Assembly (NCBI GenBank): GCA_900542625.1
Contig: UQOH01000053.1
Span: forward strand, 1 to 14,139
Reading direction: 5' to 3'
Source: an uncultured Fusobacterium sp.
GTDB taxonomy: Bacteria > Fusobacteriota > Fusobacteriia > Fusobacteriales > Fusobacteriaceae
DNA length: 14,139 nucleotides
Position 1 is the stretch's first letter; every line of letters starts with the position of its first letter. This document shows, one piece after another, positions 7,361-14,139 of the stretch. Made by a program: the position numbers and the translations under genes. A model generated the notes under the pieces. The model searched no databases, was not told the DNA's origin, and worked only from the letters and a program-made list of their open reading frames with translations.

Positions 7361-7814
7361 TGAAATAATTATATTCGGTATTATATTGAGCATACTATTT
7401 TATGAAATAACAGAAATTTCTCCAGGTGGACTTATAGTTCCAGCGTACATAGCTTTTTATCTTGATAGTCCACAAAGGATTGCACTAACTATTGGAGCCA
7501 GTATTATAACTTATTTTATTGTTAAAATTATCGCTAATCATACCATAATATACGGGAGAAGAAAATTTGCTTTATGCATAATGATAAGTTTTTTAATAAG
7601 AGCTGTTTTAAAATATCTTAATATTTATATTATAAATGAATATGAAATATATATTCTTGGTGGAAACATTATTGGAATAATAATACCAGGAATAATGGCA
7701 CAAGAAATGGGAAGACATGGTGTGATAAAAACACTTTCATCTCTTATGATTCTTGCAATAACAATTAAAGCATTTGTTGAAATCTTTTATAAAGCAGGAG
7801 GAATAATATTATGA
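7353..7814 (+). CDS. pgsC: Poly-gamma-glutamate membrane subunit PgsC/CapC
   Basis: A 153-residue integral membrane protein, close to the usual 149 of Bacillus PgsC/CapC, with four to five hydrophobic segments. Conserved landmarks: the first membrane segment followed by SPGGLIVPAYI (23-33), IIYGRRKFA (65-73) and IIGIIIPGIMAQ (106-117) followed by the short polar turn EMGRHG. PgsC is thought to form with PgsB the membrane-bound synthase core and to help pass the polymer across the membrane. The ATG at 7353 lies inside pgsB (8-base overlap); the G-rich AAGGGGG at 7337-7343 can serve as RBS. Its stop overlaps the next start (ATGA at 7811-7814). The coupling fits a stoichiometric PgsB-PgsC-PgsW complex. 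No capA/pgsA follows, which is unlike the Bacillus operons. Confidence 0.93.
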   Translation: MANEIIIFGIILSILFYEITEISPGGLIVPAYIAFYLDSPQRIALTIGASIITYFIVKIIANHTIIYGRRKFALCIMISFLIRAVLKYLNIYIINEYEIYILGGNIIGIIIPGIMAQEMGRHGVIKTLSSLMILAITIKAFVEIFYKAGGIIL

Positions 7815-8899
7815 TATTTAAAAAACATGAAAAGAAAAATAATATGCTATTATTAATAATAACAGCTCTTCTGCTTATGTTTATACAATATGGATTAAAA
7901 AGTAAAGATGAAAAGATTAAAACAAAATATTACAAAGAAATGATAATTGCAGCTAAAAAAATGAAGATTTTTAGTGAAGAAATAAAGAAAGAAAAAATTA
8001 AAATAGGAATACAAATAGATAAATCTTTAGATATTAATGAAACAGGGCTTATTGGAGAAGAATGGAGTGGAATAACAACTACTTTAGGAAGTCTTGAAAG
8101 TAAAAGAACCAGTACAGACCCTGATTTTGCAGCTTTAATGGTAAAATTATTTAAAGAAAATAATTTAAAAAAAGGGGATAGTATTGCAGTCAATCTTTCA
8201 AGTTCCTTTCCCGCTTTAAATCTTGCTTTTCTTGCAGCAGCAGATACAATAGGTTTAAATGCTGTAATAGTTAATTCTGTAGGAGCTTCAACATATGGAG
8301 CTAACTTAGAAAATTTTACATATTTAGATATGGAGAATTTATTGTATTCTAAAGGATTATTAAAAAATAAAAGTATTGCTTATTCTTTAGGTGGAGAATA
8401 TGACACAGGTAAAAATCTGGATGAAACAGCAGTAAAAAATATAAAAGAAAGAAATACAAAATATGGACTGCATTTTTTTTATAATGAAGATTTAAATGCA
8501 AATATAAATGAGAGATATGAATTTTATAAAAGTAAAGGAAATATAAAGGCTTTTATAAATATAGGAGGAAACCTTCTTTCTTTTGGTAATGCTAGCGATA
8601 TAATCATTAATTCAAATGTATTATTAGAAGAAAATTTAAATATAAAAGATGGATTAATAGGAAAATTTTTAACAGAAAAAATTCCTGTATATCATTTTTT
8701 AAATCTGAAAGGTATAACAACTAATTTTGGAATGTTTTTTGATTCTTATCCAATGCATGAAATAGGAATTTCTTCTATTTATTTTGAAGAAAACTCAAAT
8801 TTTTGGAATTATATGATAATTACAATTTTTTTAATCTTTATTTTTAAAATAATCTTTAATGAGAAAACTCTCTCTTTTAAATTTAGCAAAAAGAAATAA
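7811..8899 (+). CDS. pgsW: Poly-gamma-glutamate system protein (PgsW type)
   Basis: A 362-residue protein with one transmembrane segment near each end (about 12-28 and 332-349), leaving about 300 residues, probably outside the inner membrane. I recognise it as the 'poly-gamma-glutamate system protein' family found next to PgsB/PgsC in bacteria that lack CapA; the symbol pgsW is from memory. Well-conserved-looking blocks: GLIGEEWSGITTTLGSLESK (79-98) with TSTDPDFAALMV (100-111), NLSSSFPALNLAFLAAA (128-144), NSVGASTYGAN (155-165), GGEYDTG (194-200) and INIGGN (249-254). None matches a catalytic motif I know, and its biochemical activity is, to my knowledge, undefined. It sits in the slot of PgsA/CapA, so a role in polymer export, anchoring or synthase stimulation is plausible. 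Start ATG 7811 overlaps the pgsC stop. Its own stop (8897-8899) lies inside the terminator stem. Confidence 0.85.
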   Translation: MIFKKHEKKNNMLLLIITALLLMFIQYGLKSKDEKIKTKYYKEMIIAAKKMKIFSEEIKKEKIKIGIQIDKSLDINETGLIGEEWSGITTTLGSLESKRTSTDPDFAALMVKLFKENNLKKGDSIAVNLSSSFPALNLAFLAAADTIGLNAVIVNSVGASTYGANLENFTYLDMENLLYSKGLLKNKSIAYSLGGEYDTGKNLDETAVKNIKERNTKYGLHFFYNEDLNANINERYEFYKSKGNIKAFINIGGNLLSFGNASDIIINSNVLLEENLNIKDGLIGKFLTEKIPVYHFLNLKGITTNFGMFFDSYPMHEIGISSIYFEENSNFWNYMIITIFLIFIFKIIFNEKTLSFKFSKKK

Positions 8900-8924
8900 C
8901 TCCAGAGTAAAAACTGGAGTTATT
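8895..8924. terminator. Bidirectional Rho-independent terminator between convergent genes
   Basis: A perfect 11-bp stem (AATAACTCCAG at 8895-8905 with CTGGAGTTATT at 8914-8924) closes the loop AGTAAAAA. T-rich DNA follows on both strands: TTATTTTATTC on the plus side, TTATTTCTTTTTGC on the minus side. It ends the PGA operon and the convergent metallophosphoesterase gene. Both stop codons, TAA at 8897-8899 and the complementary TAA at 8920-8922, are part of the stem arms. Confidence 0.85.
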
Positions 8925-9993
8925 TTATTCTTATAACACAGATTTCTGAACGAGTCCCTACACGGATAGGAGGTCCCCATGTTCCATATCCTGAAGAAAC
9001 AATAACATTTGTGTTTTCAAATTTTTTATATCCATAATCAAGAAGAAAAATTCTTTTTGTGAATAATTCTCCGGGAAATATCTGTCCCTTATGTGTATGT
9101 CCGGACACCTACAGAAATACATTGTTTTCTACCGCCTCCATTATTCTGTCAGGAGTATGTTCCATTAAAATAACAGGTTTTTCTTTCCCCTCTTCCAAAA
9201 AAGAACTTAATGGTGTTTTTGAAAAATTATCTCTTCCTGCAACATAAAACTTATTATCCACAAGAATTTTTTCATCTCTTACAACATTTATTCCCTTTTC
9301 TCTTAAAAGTTTTGTAATAGTTTCAGATTTTCTATCATAAATATCATGATTTCCAAGTACAGCAAAAATGCCGTATCTGCTTTTTATTTTCTGAAGATTA
9401 TCAAACATATTTTTCTGAATAACAGGTTCTATGTGCATATCAACCACATCTCCTGCTATAAGCACTACATCAGGATTAAGAGCATTAACTTTTTCTGCCA
9501 GTTTTATTAAATCCTTGTTTCCATTTATATATCCCATATGAATATCTGAAATCAAAACAATATTTAACGAGGAAGAGAGATTATAGTTTTCTCTGCTTAT
9601 TTCATACTCAGTTATAACTGTGTTGTGTTTAAAAAAAGTTCCTGCTAAAATAATAAAAATTACAGCAGCAAAACCTAAAGGATAAAGATTAAATTTTCCT
9701 TTTAGAAAAAGACTTATGAAAAATATAATTATATAAACCATTGCAGAATAAAGAATAAAACTCAGATAATAATATGCTGTGTATGACAAAATTCTGTTTA
9801 TGTTATATGAAAGCTTTTCTGCAAAATATGACCCGCAGAACTGGTAAATGTAAAAAAGCAATGTTAAAAATATAAATCCAGCCAGAAAAACAGTTTTATA
9901 TTCAGTTGGAACTATATATTTTATTGTCTGTTTTACAGTTATAATATTAAATAAAAAAGTAGTGATAAAAAACATCAGGAAAACATAAATCAT
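8920..9993 (-). pseudogene. Membrane metallophosphoesterase (YkuE/YaeI-like) interrupted by an in-frame TAG
   Basis: Read through, the frame encodes a 356-residue calcineurin-like phosphoesterase: four to five N-terminal membrane helices (residues 1-121), then a dinuclear-metal phosphoesterase domain with SDIH (Asp150, His152), AGDVVD (Asp182), LGNHD (Asn215, His216) and MEHTP (His279). At 9109-9111 a TAG falls exactly where this family usually has Gln in the Q(L/V)SGHTH(G/K)GQ motif, and the frame then continues, unshifted, with VSGHTHKGQ to a TAA at 8920. A single CAG-to-TAG change explains it. The 294-residue truncated product would lack GHTH (metal ligands) and the C-terminal strands, so it is probably inactive. 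Restart at the GTG at 9106-9108 would give only 62 residues without a good RBS. Start ATG at 9991-9993 has GAGG (10001-10004 complement) 7 bases upstream. Sequencing error or suppression cannot be excluded. Confidence 0.8.
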
Positions 9994-10010
9994 TTTTAAA
10001 CCTCATTTCG

Positions 10011-10050
10011 AAAAAATTTATTACACTACCAGAATAACATCTGGAGTGTA
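10011..10050 (-). terminator. Probable terminator of the diguanylate cyclase gene
   Basis: On the minus strand TACACTCCAG (10050-10041) pairs with CTGGTAGTGTA (10032-10022) with one bulged T and an 8-base loop. It is followed by ATAAATTTTTT (to 10011), a good U-tract. It lies about 40 bases after the TAA of the cyclase gene. Confidence 0.6.
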
Positions 10051-10061
10051 CTCCAAGTCAA
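10034..10061 (-). promoter_or_regulatory. Possible promoter of the metallophosphoesterase gene, overlapping the upstream terminator
   Basis: On the minus strand TTGACT (10061-10056) lies 16 bases before TGTTAT (10039-10034), and the spacer contains an inverted repeat TGGAGT-AC-ACTCCA (10055-10042). The -10 match is only four of six. The same bases form the stem of the terminator hairpin, so promoter and terminator would share DNA. Confidence 0.35.
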
Positions 10062-10088
10062 GAAAAATTTTTATTTATAACTTTGAGT

Positions 10089-11657
10089 TTAAATCATTTT
10101 TTTCCTTTTGATTATATTTTCTTTCATCTCTTCATAAGATGTATACTGCGCTTTACCACGCTGTTTAGAGTAATATAATGCCTCATCTGCACGAGACAGT
10201 GATTGTGTATAATCTTTATCTTCTTTATTAAACAGACTGCCTCCTATAGAAATAGAAAAAGGAACTTTTCTTCCATGCTTAACTATATCTAACTCATGAA
10301 TGCAGCGAAGCATATTTCCAGCAAGTTCTTTATGCTTTGTGTTTTCAATATCATTAAACAGCAGCACAAATTCATCGCCACCCCAGCGGAAAATAAAATC
10401 TCTTTTTCTCATATTTTTCTGCAGAGTCTGAACAAGAATCTGTAAAATCTCATCTCCTGTTCCATGTCCAAAAGAATCATTGATATATTTATAGTTATCA
10501 ATATCCAAAATCATTATAACAGGAGAAATATTATTTATTTTAAACTCTTCAAAATGTTCTTTGAAAATACGGTCTCCAGCTTTTCTTGAAAATGCTCCTG
10601 TTATTCCGTCCAGCTGAGTTTCTTTCTGTACATAAGATTCTGTGGAACTATGAAATCTTTTTTGGCTTTTATAAATTACAAAAAAGTCAATAAACAAAAT
10701 AACTCCTACAACCAAAAGGCATAAAATAATCATCTGTACAAGAAGCTGTTTTGTAGCAGCGTTTATATTATTGCTGTATTCCATCATATCACCAAGAGGC
10801 TTTCCTGTGGCAACAATCCAGTTATATGGCTTATACAGTTTTGCATAGGACAATTTTTCTGTAATATAATTATTGGATTTATTTTTAAAATAATAAGAAT
10901 GGGTAACTTCTCCATTTTTCTTGATACCCTCCAATTCTGAAAGATATGGAAGATTCCCTCCTATGTCCTGTATAGATGTGTTGAGATAACTGCCTTCTGT
11001 TTCAGTTATATTTGGGTGAATAACACGGATAGCATAATTATCACCGCCATTATAATTTAAAATTTCATTAACCCAGATATATTCATTTTCATTAAATTCA
11101 GAATTGTGAATTTCATTGTACACATATTTTTTTACAATTTTATCTAAATCAACAGCTGCAGCATATATATAAAGAGACAAATTTTCTGAAGTAAGTGCCG
11201 CCGAATAACGTGCTTTATCCAATAAATCCTGATTCCAGTTTATAAGCTCTTTTTTTATTCCGTTTTCATAAGAATATGCTTTTCCTGCTGCTGAATCACT
11301 CACTACTATTTTAACTGCATCACCAATTTCCAAATAACGTGAATGCCGTGAAAGTTCTCTGGCTTTTCTTTCTAATACTGCTGCTGTAGGAAATTCTGTA
11401 TGTTCAGAATAGCTTCCAATCCATTTTTCAGCTTCTGTAAATATTGCTTTTCTTTTATAATCAATGCGGATAATCATATTATCAATTATTTCATGCATAT
11501 ATTCTTTATTTTCTTTTAAAACAATTTCATAAGCTCCTTCATTTTGCTTTGTATGAAGAATATTTACTACTCTGAGCCACAGCATGGAAATAAGCAGTGC
11601 CATTACTATCTGCAAAACAATTAATATAGAAACATATCTTTTAAATTGTGCTTTCAA
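10089..11657 (-). CDS. Membrane diguanylate cyclase with Cache sensor and GGDEF domain
   Basis: A 522-residue enzyme predicted to make the second messenger c-di-GMP from two GTP. Domains in order: TM helix 9-30; extracytoplasmic sensor of about 270 residues, Cache-like, with EYIWVNEI (192-199), VIHPNITETEGSYL (212-225) and the typical closing YKPYNWIVATGKPL (275-288); second TM 305-330; GGDEF domain 345-510 with DIDNYKYINDSFGHGTGDE (385-403), an intact active site RWGGDEF (424-430) and the product-inhibition site RKRD (417-420) five residues before it. It should therefore be active, feedback-controlled and responsive to a small external ligand. The start codon is TTG (11655-11657), supported by a perfect AGGAGG (11668-11663) 5 bases upstream; the next Met is residue 19, inside the TM helix. 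It appears to be a single-gene transcript with its own promoter and terminator. Confidence 0.93.
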   Translation of the reverse strand: MKAQFKRYVSILIVLQIVMALLISMLWLRVVNILHTKQNEGAYEIVLKENKEYMHEIIDNMIIRIDYKRKAIFTEAEKWIGSYSEHTEFPTAAVLERKARELSRHSRYLEIGDAVKIVVSDSAAGKAYSYENGIKKELINWNQDLLDKARYSAALTSENLSLYIYAAAVDLDKIVKKYVYNEIHNSEFNENEYIWVNEILNYNGGDNYAIRVIHPNITETEGSYLNTSIQDIGGNLPYLSELEGIKKNGEVTHSYYFKNKSNNYITEKLSYAKLYKPYNWIVATGKPLGDMMEYSNNINAATKQLLVQMIILCLLVVGVILFIDFFVIYKSQKRFHSSTESYVQKETQLDGITGAFSRKAGDRIFKEHFEEFKINNISPVIMILDIDNYKYINDSFGHGTGDEILQILVQTLQKNMRKRDFIFRWGGDEFVLLFNDIENTKHKELAGNMLRCIHELDIVKHGRKVPFSISIGGSLFNKEDKDYTQSLSRADEALYYSKQRGKAQYTSYEEMKENIIKRKKMI

Positions 11658-11668
11658 ATAATCCTCCT
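11655..11668 (-). promoter_or_regulatory. AGGAGG ribosome binding site that fixes a TTG start
   Basis: Minus strand AGGAGG (11668-11663) is followed by five bases and TTG (11657-11655), then AAAGCACAATTT encoding KAQF. No ATG is available before residue 19, which lies within the first membrane helix, so the rare TTG start is the best choice. Confidence 0.75.
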
Positions 11669-11728
11669 TTCTTTTATAAATATATTTTGATTTTTATTTG
11701 TATAACACTTTTAATTACTACACTTTTT

Positions 11729-11757
11729 ATTATAACTTATGATTTTATTTTGTGCAA
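11729..11757 (-). promoter_or_regulatory. Promoter of the diguanylate cyclase gene
   Basis: On the minus strand TTGCAC (11757-11752) and TATAAT (11734-11729) are separated by exactly 17 bases. The -10 is a perfect consensus and the -35 matches four of six. Transcription would start near 11722, about 65 bases before the TTG start. Confidence 0.65.
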
Positions 11758-12118
11758 TATAAATTAAAATTTATTTACTTATGTAATTATAAAAAATAAA
11801 AGAACCACCAGTAAAAAATTGTTAAAAAAGTCAATTTTTAATCTTTATTGTTAACTCAAATTTAATTTTTTTGAAAAAATTTAGAGAAAATTATGCCTAT
11901 TTTCTTTAAAATTTATATAATTTTCTTTTTTTTTAAGATAATTTTTAAAAATTTCTGATTTTTTTATTTTATGTTTCTTTAATAACTTATGAAAAATATA
12001 GCAAATATTTTATTTAGGAAAACAGATAAAATGGTTAATTTTTATTCAAAATTAAGGTCATTTATTGTTATGTTAAGTTTGATTTAATTTTTATATTTAT
12101 TTTTTTCGTAAAAAAAGG
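11758..12118. other. Extremely AT-rich non-coding spacer
   Basis: About 360 bases between the two divergent promoters with no convincing ORF on either strand, no RNA gene and no strong hairpin. It consists of A and T runs (for example an uninterrupted T10 at about 11926-11935). Two copies of TTGTTAA (11819-11825 and 11848-11854) are seen in direct orientation; they resemble a Rex half-site but no full inverted repeat is present. Confidence 0.5.
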
Positions 12119-12124
12119 TATAAT
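12119..12124 (+). promoter_or_regulatory. Probable -10 box of the hydrogenase gene
   Basis: TATAAT at 12119-12124 is a perfect -10 hexamer, 38 bases before the ATG at 12163. The DNA at the -35 distance is a T-rich tract (TTTATT at 12096-12101) with no good TTGACA match, so the promoter may be AT-tract-assisted or need an activator. Confidence 0.5.
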
Positions 12125-12162
12125 ATCACTAATATGATTAGAAGTATATTTAGGGAGGTAAA

Positions 12163-14103
12163 ATGTTAAACAATTCTGGTAACAAACAAATCATTATCCA
12201 AAGTTCTGTTGGTTCAGTTTTTGCTACTACTGCAGAGGAGGAACTAAGAAAAGCTATTCATGAAGGGCAGAACGCTGTAGCTATTTCAGGAAGAGTATGC
12301 AATCCCGGTGTATATGATATGCCTGAAAACGGAACTCTTGCTGATTTAATTGAATTAGCTGGTGGAATTGTAGGTAAGAAAAAATTTAAGGCAGCTCAGT
12401 TCGGGCTTCCATTTGGAGGATTCATAACAGAAGAAGCTCTTATGAAACCTTTAGATTTCGGATTATTTAACAAAAATACAAGCAGAAATATTATAATTCT
12501 TTCTGAGGAAGATTGTATAATCTCTTTCTCAAAATTCTATATTGAATTTTTATTAGGAAAAATGCAGCAGAGAGGATATCTTGAGTATTCAAGAGTTCAA
12601 TATGAAATAGAAAGAACTTGGAGGGTTTTAGACAGAATCTCTAAAGGAAAAGCAAATATGAGAGATATTTTCCTTTTAAGACAACTTTGTTCAACTATAA
12701 AAGAAACTTTAAGACAACAACATAACCTTGTTTTAGAGGCAATAGACAGATTCTACCATGAATTTGAAGAGCATATTGAAGAAGGAAACTGTCCTGCAGG
12801 GCAATGTATTCAGCTTTTAAAATTCAAAATTACTGATAAATGTATCGGATGTACAGCTTGTGCAAGAGTTTGTCCTGTTCACTGTATTTCTGGAGAACTT
12901 AAAAAGAAACATAAAATCGACAACACAAAATGTACTCACTGTGGTCAATGTGTAATCGCTTGTCCTGTAAGTGCAATTTTTGAAGGAGATCATACAATTC
13001 AATTATTAAGACATATTGCAACTCCAAACAAAACTGTTGTAGCTCAAATAGCACCGGCAGTAAGAGTAGCAATCGGAGAGGCTTTCGGATTTGAAGCTGG
13101 AGAAAACGTTGAGAAAAAATTAGTTGCAGCACTAAAAATGATAGGTGTTGACTATGTATTTGATACAAGCTGGGCTGCTGACCTTACAGTAATGGAAGAG
13201 GCAACAGAGTTCCAATCAAGACTTGAAAGATTCTACAAAGGTGACGATACTGTAAAACTTCCAATCCTTACATCTTGTTGTCCTGCATGGATTAAATTCT
13301 TTGAACAAAACTATCCAGACATGCTTGATGTTCCATCATCTGTAAAATCTCCAATGGAAATATTCTCAACTGTTGCAAAAGATATCTGGGGAAAAAATCT
13401 TGGGCTTACAAGAGAACAGGTTTCAGTTGTTGCTATAATGCCATGTCTTGCTAAAAAATATGAGGCATCAAGACAAGAATTCTCAAGAGGAGATAACTAT
13501 GACACAGACTTCGTTATCACTACAAGAGAATTAATCAAAATATTTAAAGAATCTAACATTGACTTAAAAAATCTTGATGGTGAAGAATTTGATAATCCAT
13601 TAGGAGAATACTCTGGGGCAGGTATCATTTTCGGTAGAACAGGAGGAGTTATTGAGGCTGCTACAAGAACTACTGTTGAAATGATAACAGGTGAAAAACT
13701 TGATGATATCGAATTCCACGAGTTAAGAGGTTGGGAAGGATTCAGAAGTGCTGACCTTAAAATAGGACACCTTGAATTAAGAATAGGTATTGCTCACGGA
13801 CTTGAAGAGGCAGGAAAAATGCTTGATAAGATCAGAGCAGGAGAAGAATTCTACCACGCTATTGAAATCATGGCATGTAAAGGTGGATGTATCGGTGGAG
13901 GAGGACAGCCTAAAGCTCTTAAGAAATTAGAAGTATTAAAGAAAAGAGCAGAGGGGCTTAACAACATTGATAAAGATTTACCAATCAGACGTTCTCATGA
14001 AAATCCATCAGTAAAAGCTATTTACGATAAATACCTTGATTATCCAATGAGCCGTAAAGCACACGAATTATTACATACAAAATATTTCCCTAAATTAAAA
14101 TAA
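12163..14103 (+). CDS. [FeFe] hydrogenase with ferredoxin-like domain and NuoF-like N-terminus
   Basis: A 646-residue cytoplasmic enzyme that reversibly reduces protons to H2. Domains: SLBB-like (about 36-95); helical region resembling the C-terminal cluster domain of NuoF/HydB (about 110-208) but without its cysteines; two [4Fe-4S] clusters, CIGCTACARVC (Cys227, 230, 233, 237) and CTHCGQCVIAC (Cys257, 260, 263, 267); H-cluster domain (about 290-590) with all three signatures: TSCCPAW (proton-relay Cys372, ligand Cys373), MPCLAKKYE (Cys428, Lys431, Glu434) and MACKGGCIGGGGQP (Cys572, Cys576); and a small-subunit-like tail (about 600-646, HELLHTKYFPK). All catalytic residues are present, so it should be active; electron donor is probably ferredoxin. 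It needs HydE/F/G maturases, none of which is here. RBS AGGGAGG at 12152-12158. Codon choice suggests high expression. Single-gene unit. Confidence 0.94.
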   Translation: MLNNSGNKQIIIQSSVGSVFATTAEEELRKAIHEGQNAVAISGRVCNPGVYDMPENGTLADLIELAGGIVGKKKFKAAQFGLPFGGFITEEALMKPLDFGLFNKNTSRNIIILSEEDCIISFSKFYIEFLLGKMQQRGYLEYSRVQYEIERTWRVLDRISKGKANMRDIFLLRQLCSTIKETLRQQHNLVLEAIDRFYHEFEEHIEEGNCPAGQCIQLLKFKITDKCIGCTACARVCPVHCISGELKKKHKIDNTKCTHCGQCVIACPVSAIFEGDHTIQLLRHIATPNKTVVAQIAPAVRVAIGEAFGFEAGENVEKKLVAALKMIGVDYVFDTSWAADLTVMEEATEFQSRLERFYKGDDTVKLPILTSCCPAWIKFFEQNYPDMLDVPSSVKSPMEIFSTVAKDIWGKNLGLTREQVSVVAIMPCLAKKYEASRQEFSRGDNYDTDFVITTRELIKIFKESNIDLKNLDGEEFDNPLGEYSGAGIIFGRTGGVIEAATRTTVEMITGEKLDDIEFHELRGWEGFRSADLKIGHLELRIGIAHGLEEAGKMLDKIRAGEEFYHAIEIMACKGGCIGGGGQPKALKKLEVLKKRAEGLNNIDKDLPIRRSHENPSVKAIYDKYLDYPMSRKAHELLHTKYFPKLK

Positions 14104-14114
14104 TAATAAAAAAT

Positions 14115-14138
14115 AGCGAGATTGTCCATCGCGCTTTT
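14115..14138 (+). terminator. Candidate terminator of the hydrogenase gene (at window edge)
   Basis: AGCGAGA (14115-14121) pairs with TCGCGCT (14129-14135) with one internal mismatch around the 7-base loop TTGTCCA. At least four Ts follow before the window ends. It lies 11 bases after the TAA. The T-run cannot be followed further. Confidence 0.5.
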
Positions 14139-14139
14139 C

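Noticed and set aside
8920..9108. Separate small gene starting GTG (VSGHTHKGQ)
   Set aside because: It is the in-frame C-terminal remnant of the phosphoesterase; it starts directly after the TAG inside a conserved motif and has no proper RBS.
9059..9247. Plus-strand ORF of 62 codons opposite the interrupted phosphoesterase
   Set aside because: Antisense to the conserved GHTH region; no RBS or recognisable protein.
11819..11858. Rex operator upstream of the hydrogenase
   Set aside because: Only direct TTGTTAA half-sites occur; the inverted TTAACAA partner at the expected spacing is absent on both copies.
12817..13168. Minus-strand ORFs within the hydrogenase gene
   Set aside because: Shadows of the Cys-rich ferredoxin-like coding region; no RBS and no known protein.
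1..14139. tRNA, rRNA, CRISPR array, insertion sequence or prophage genes
   Set aside because: I looked on both strands and saw no cloverleaf, regular repeat-spacer pattern, transposase or terminal inverted repeats.

Overview
The window is AT-rich DNA with a codon preference for AGA, GGA and AAA, strong AGGAGG-type Shine-Dalgarno sites and few intergenic gaps. Composition, the protein sequences and the gene set (signal-peptide-bearing gamma-glutamyltranspeptidase, PgsB/PgsC, a glutamate-oriented transporter and an [FeFe] hydrogenase) suggest an anaerobic diderm of the genus Fusobacterium or a close relative. This is inferred from family recognition only; no database search was run.

Layout. 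Bases 1-361 hold the start of a minus-strand multi-pass membrane protein that runs off the left edge. A divergent intergenic region (362-597) carries a good plus-strand promoter whose -10 hexamer is embedded in a 16-bp perfect palindrome. From 598 to 8899 nine plus-strand genes form one tightly packed putative operon: secreted gamma-glutamyltranspeptidase; a small secreted protein (DUF6305-like); a DctM/TRAP-type large permease; a 48-residue membrane microprotein; two different exported M14/aspartoacylase-like zinc hydrolases; and pgsB, pgsC and the PgsW-type 'poly-gamma-glutamate system protein', the last three joined by stop/start overlaps. A perfect bidirectional hairpin at 8895-8924 ends this operon and also the convergent metallophosphoesterase gene.

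On the minus strand follow a membrane metallophosphoesterase interrupted by an in-frame TAG just before its last metal-binding motif (GHTH), and a Cache-GGDEF diguanylate cyclase that starts with TTG behind a perfect AGGAGG. A non-coding stretch of about 500 bases separates it from a plus-strand monomeric-type [FeFe] hydrogenase whose N-terminus looks like the C-terminal half of a NuoF/HydB subunit that has lost its iron-sulfur cysteines.

Main idea. The 598-8899 operon looks like a self-contained poly-gamma-glutamate (PGA) production, trimming and recycling system. PgsB/PgsC make and export the polymer. PgsW stands where CapA/PgsA would be expected; no CapA is present. A lid-loop-short GGT and two zinc hydrolases could cut it outside the inner membrane, and the orphan permease with its secreted partner and microprotein could bring the products (glutamate or short gamma-glutamyl oligomers) back in, which would fit a glutamate-fermenting anaerobe. 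The synthesis core is well supported by sequence; the hydrolysis and uptake roles are inference from gene order and family.
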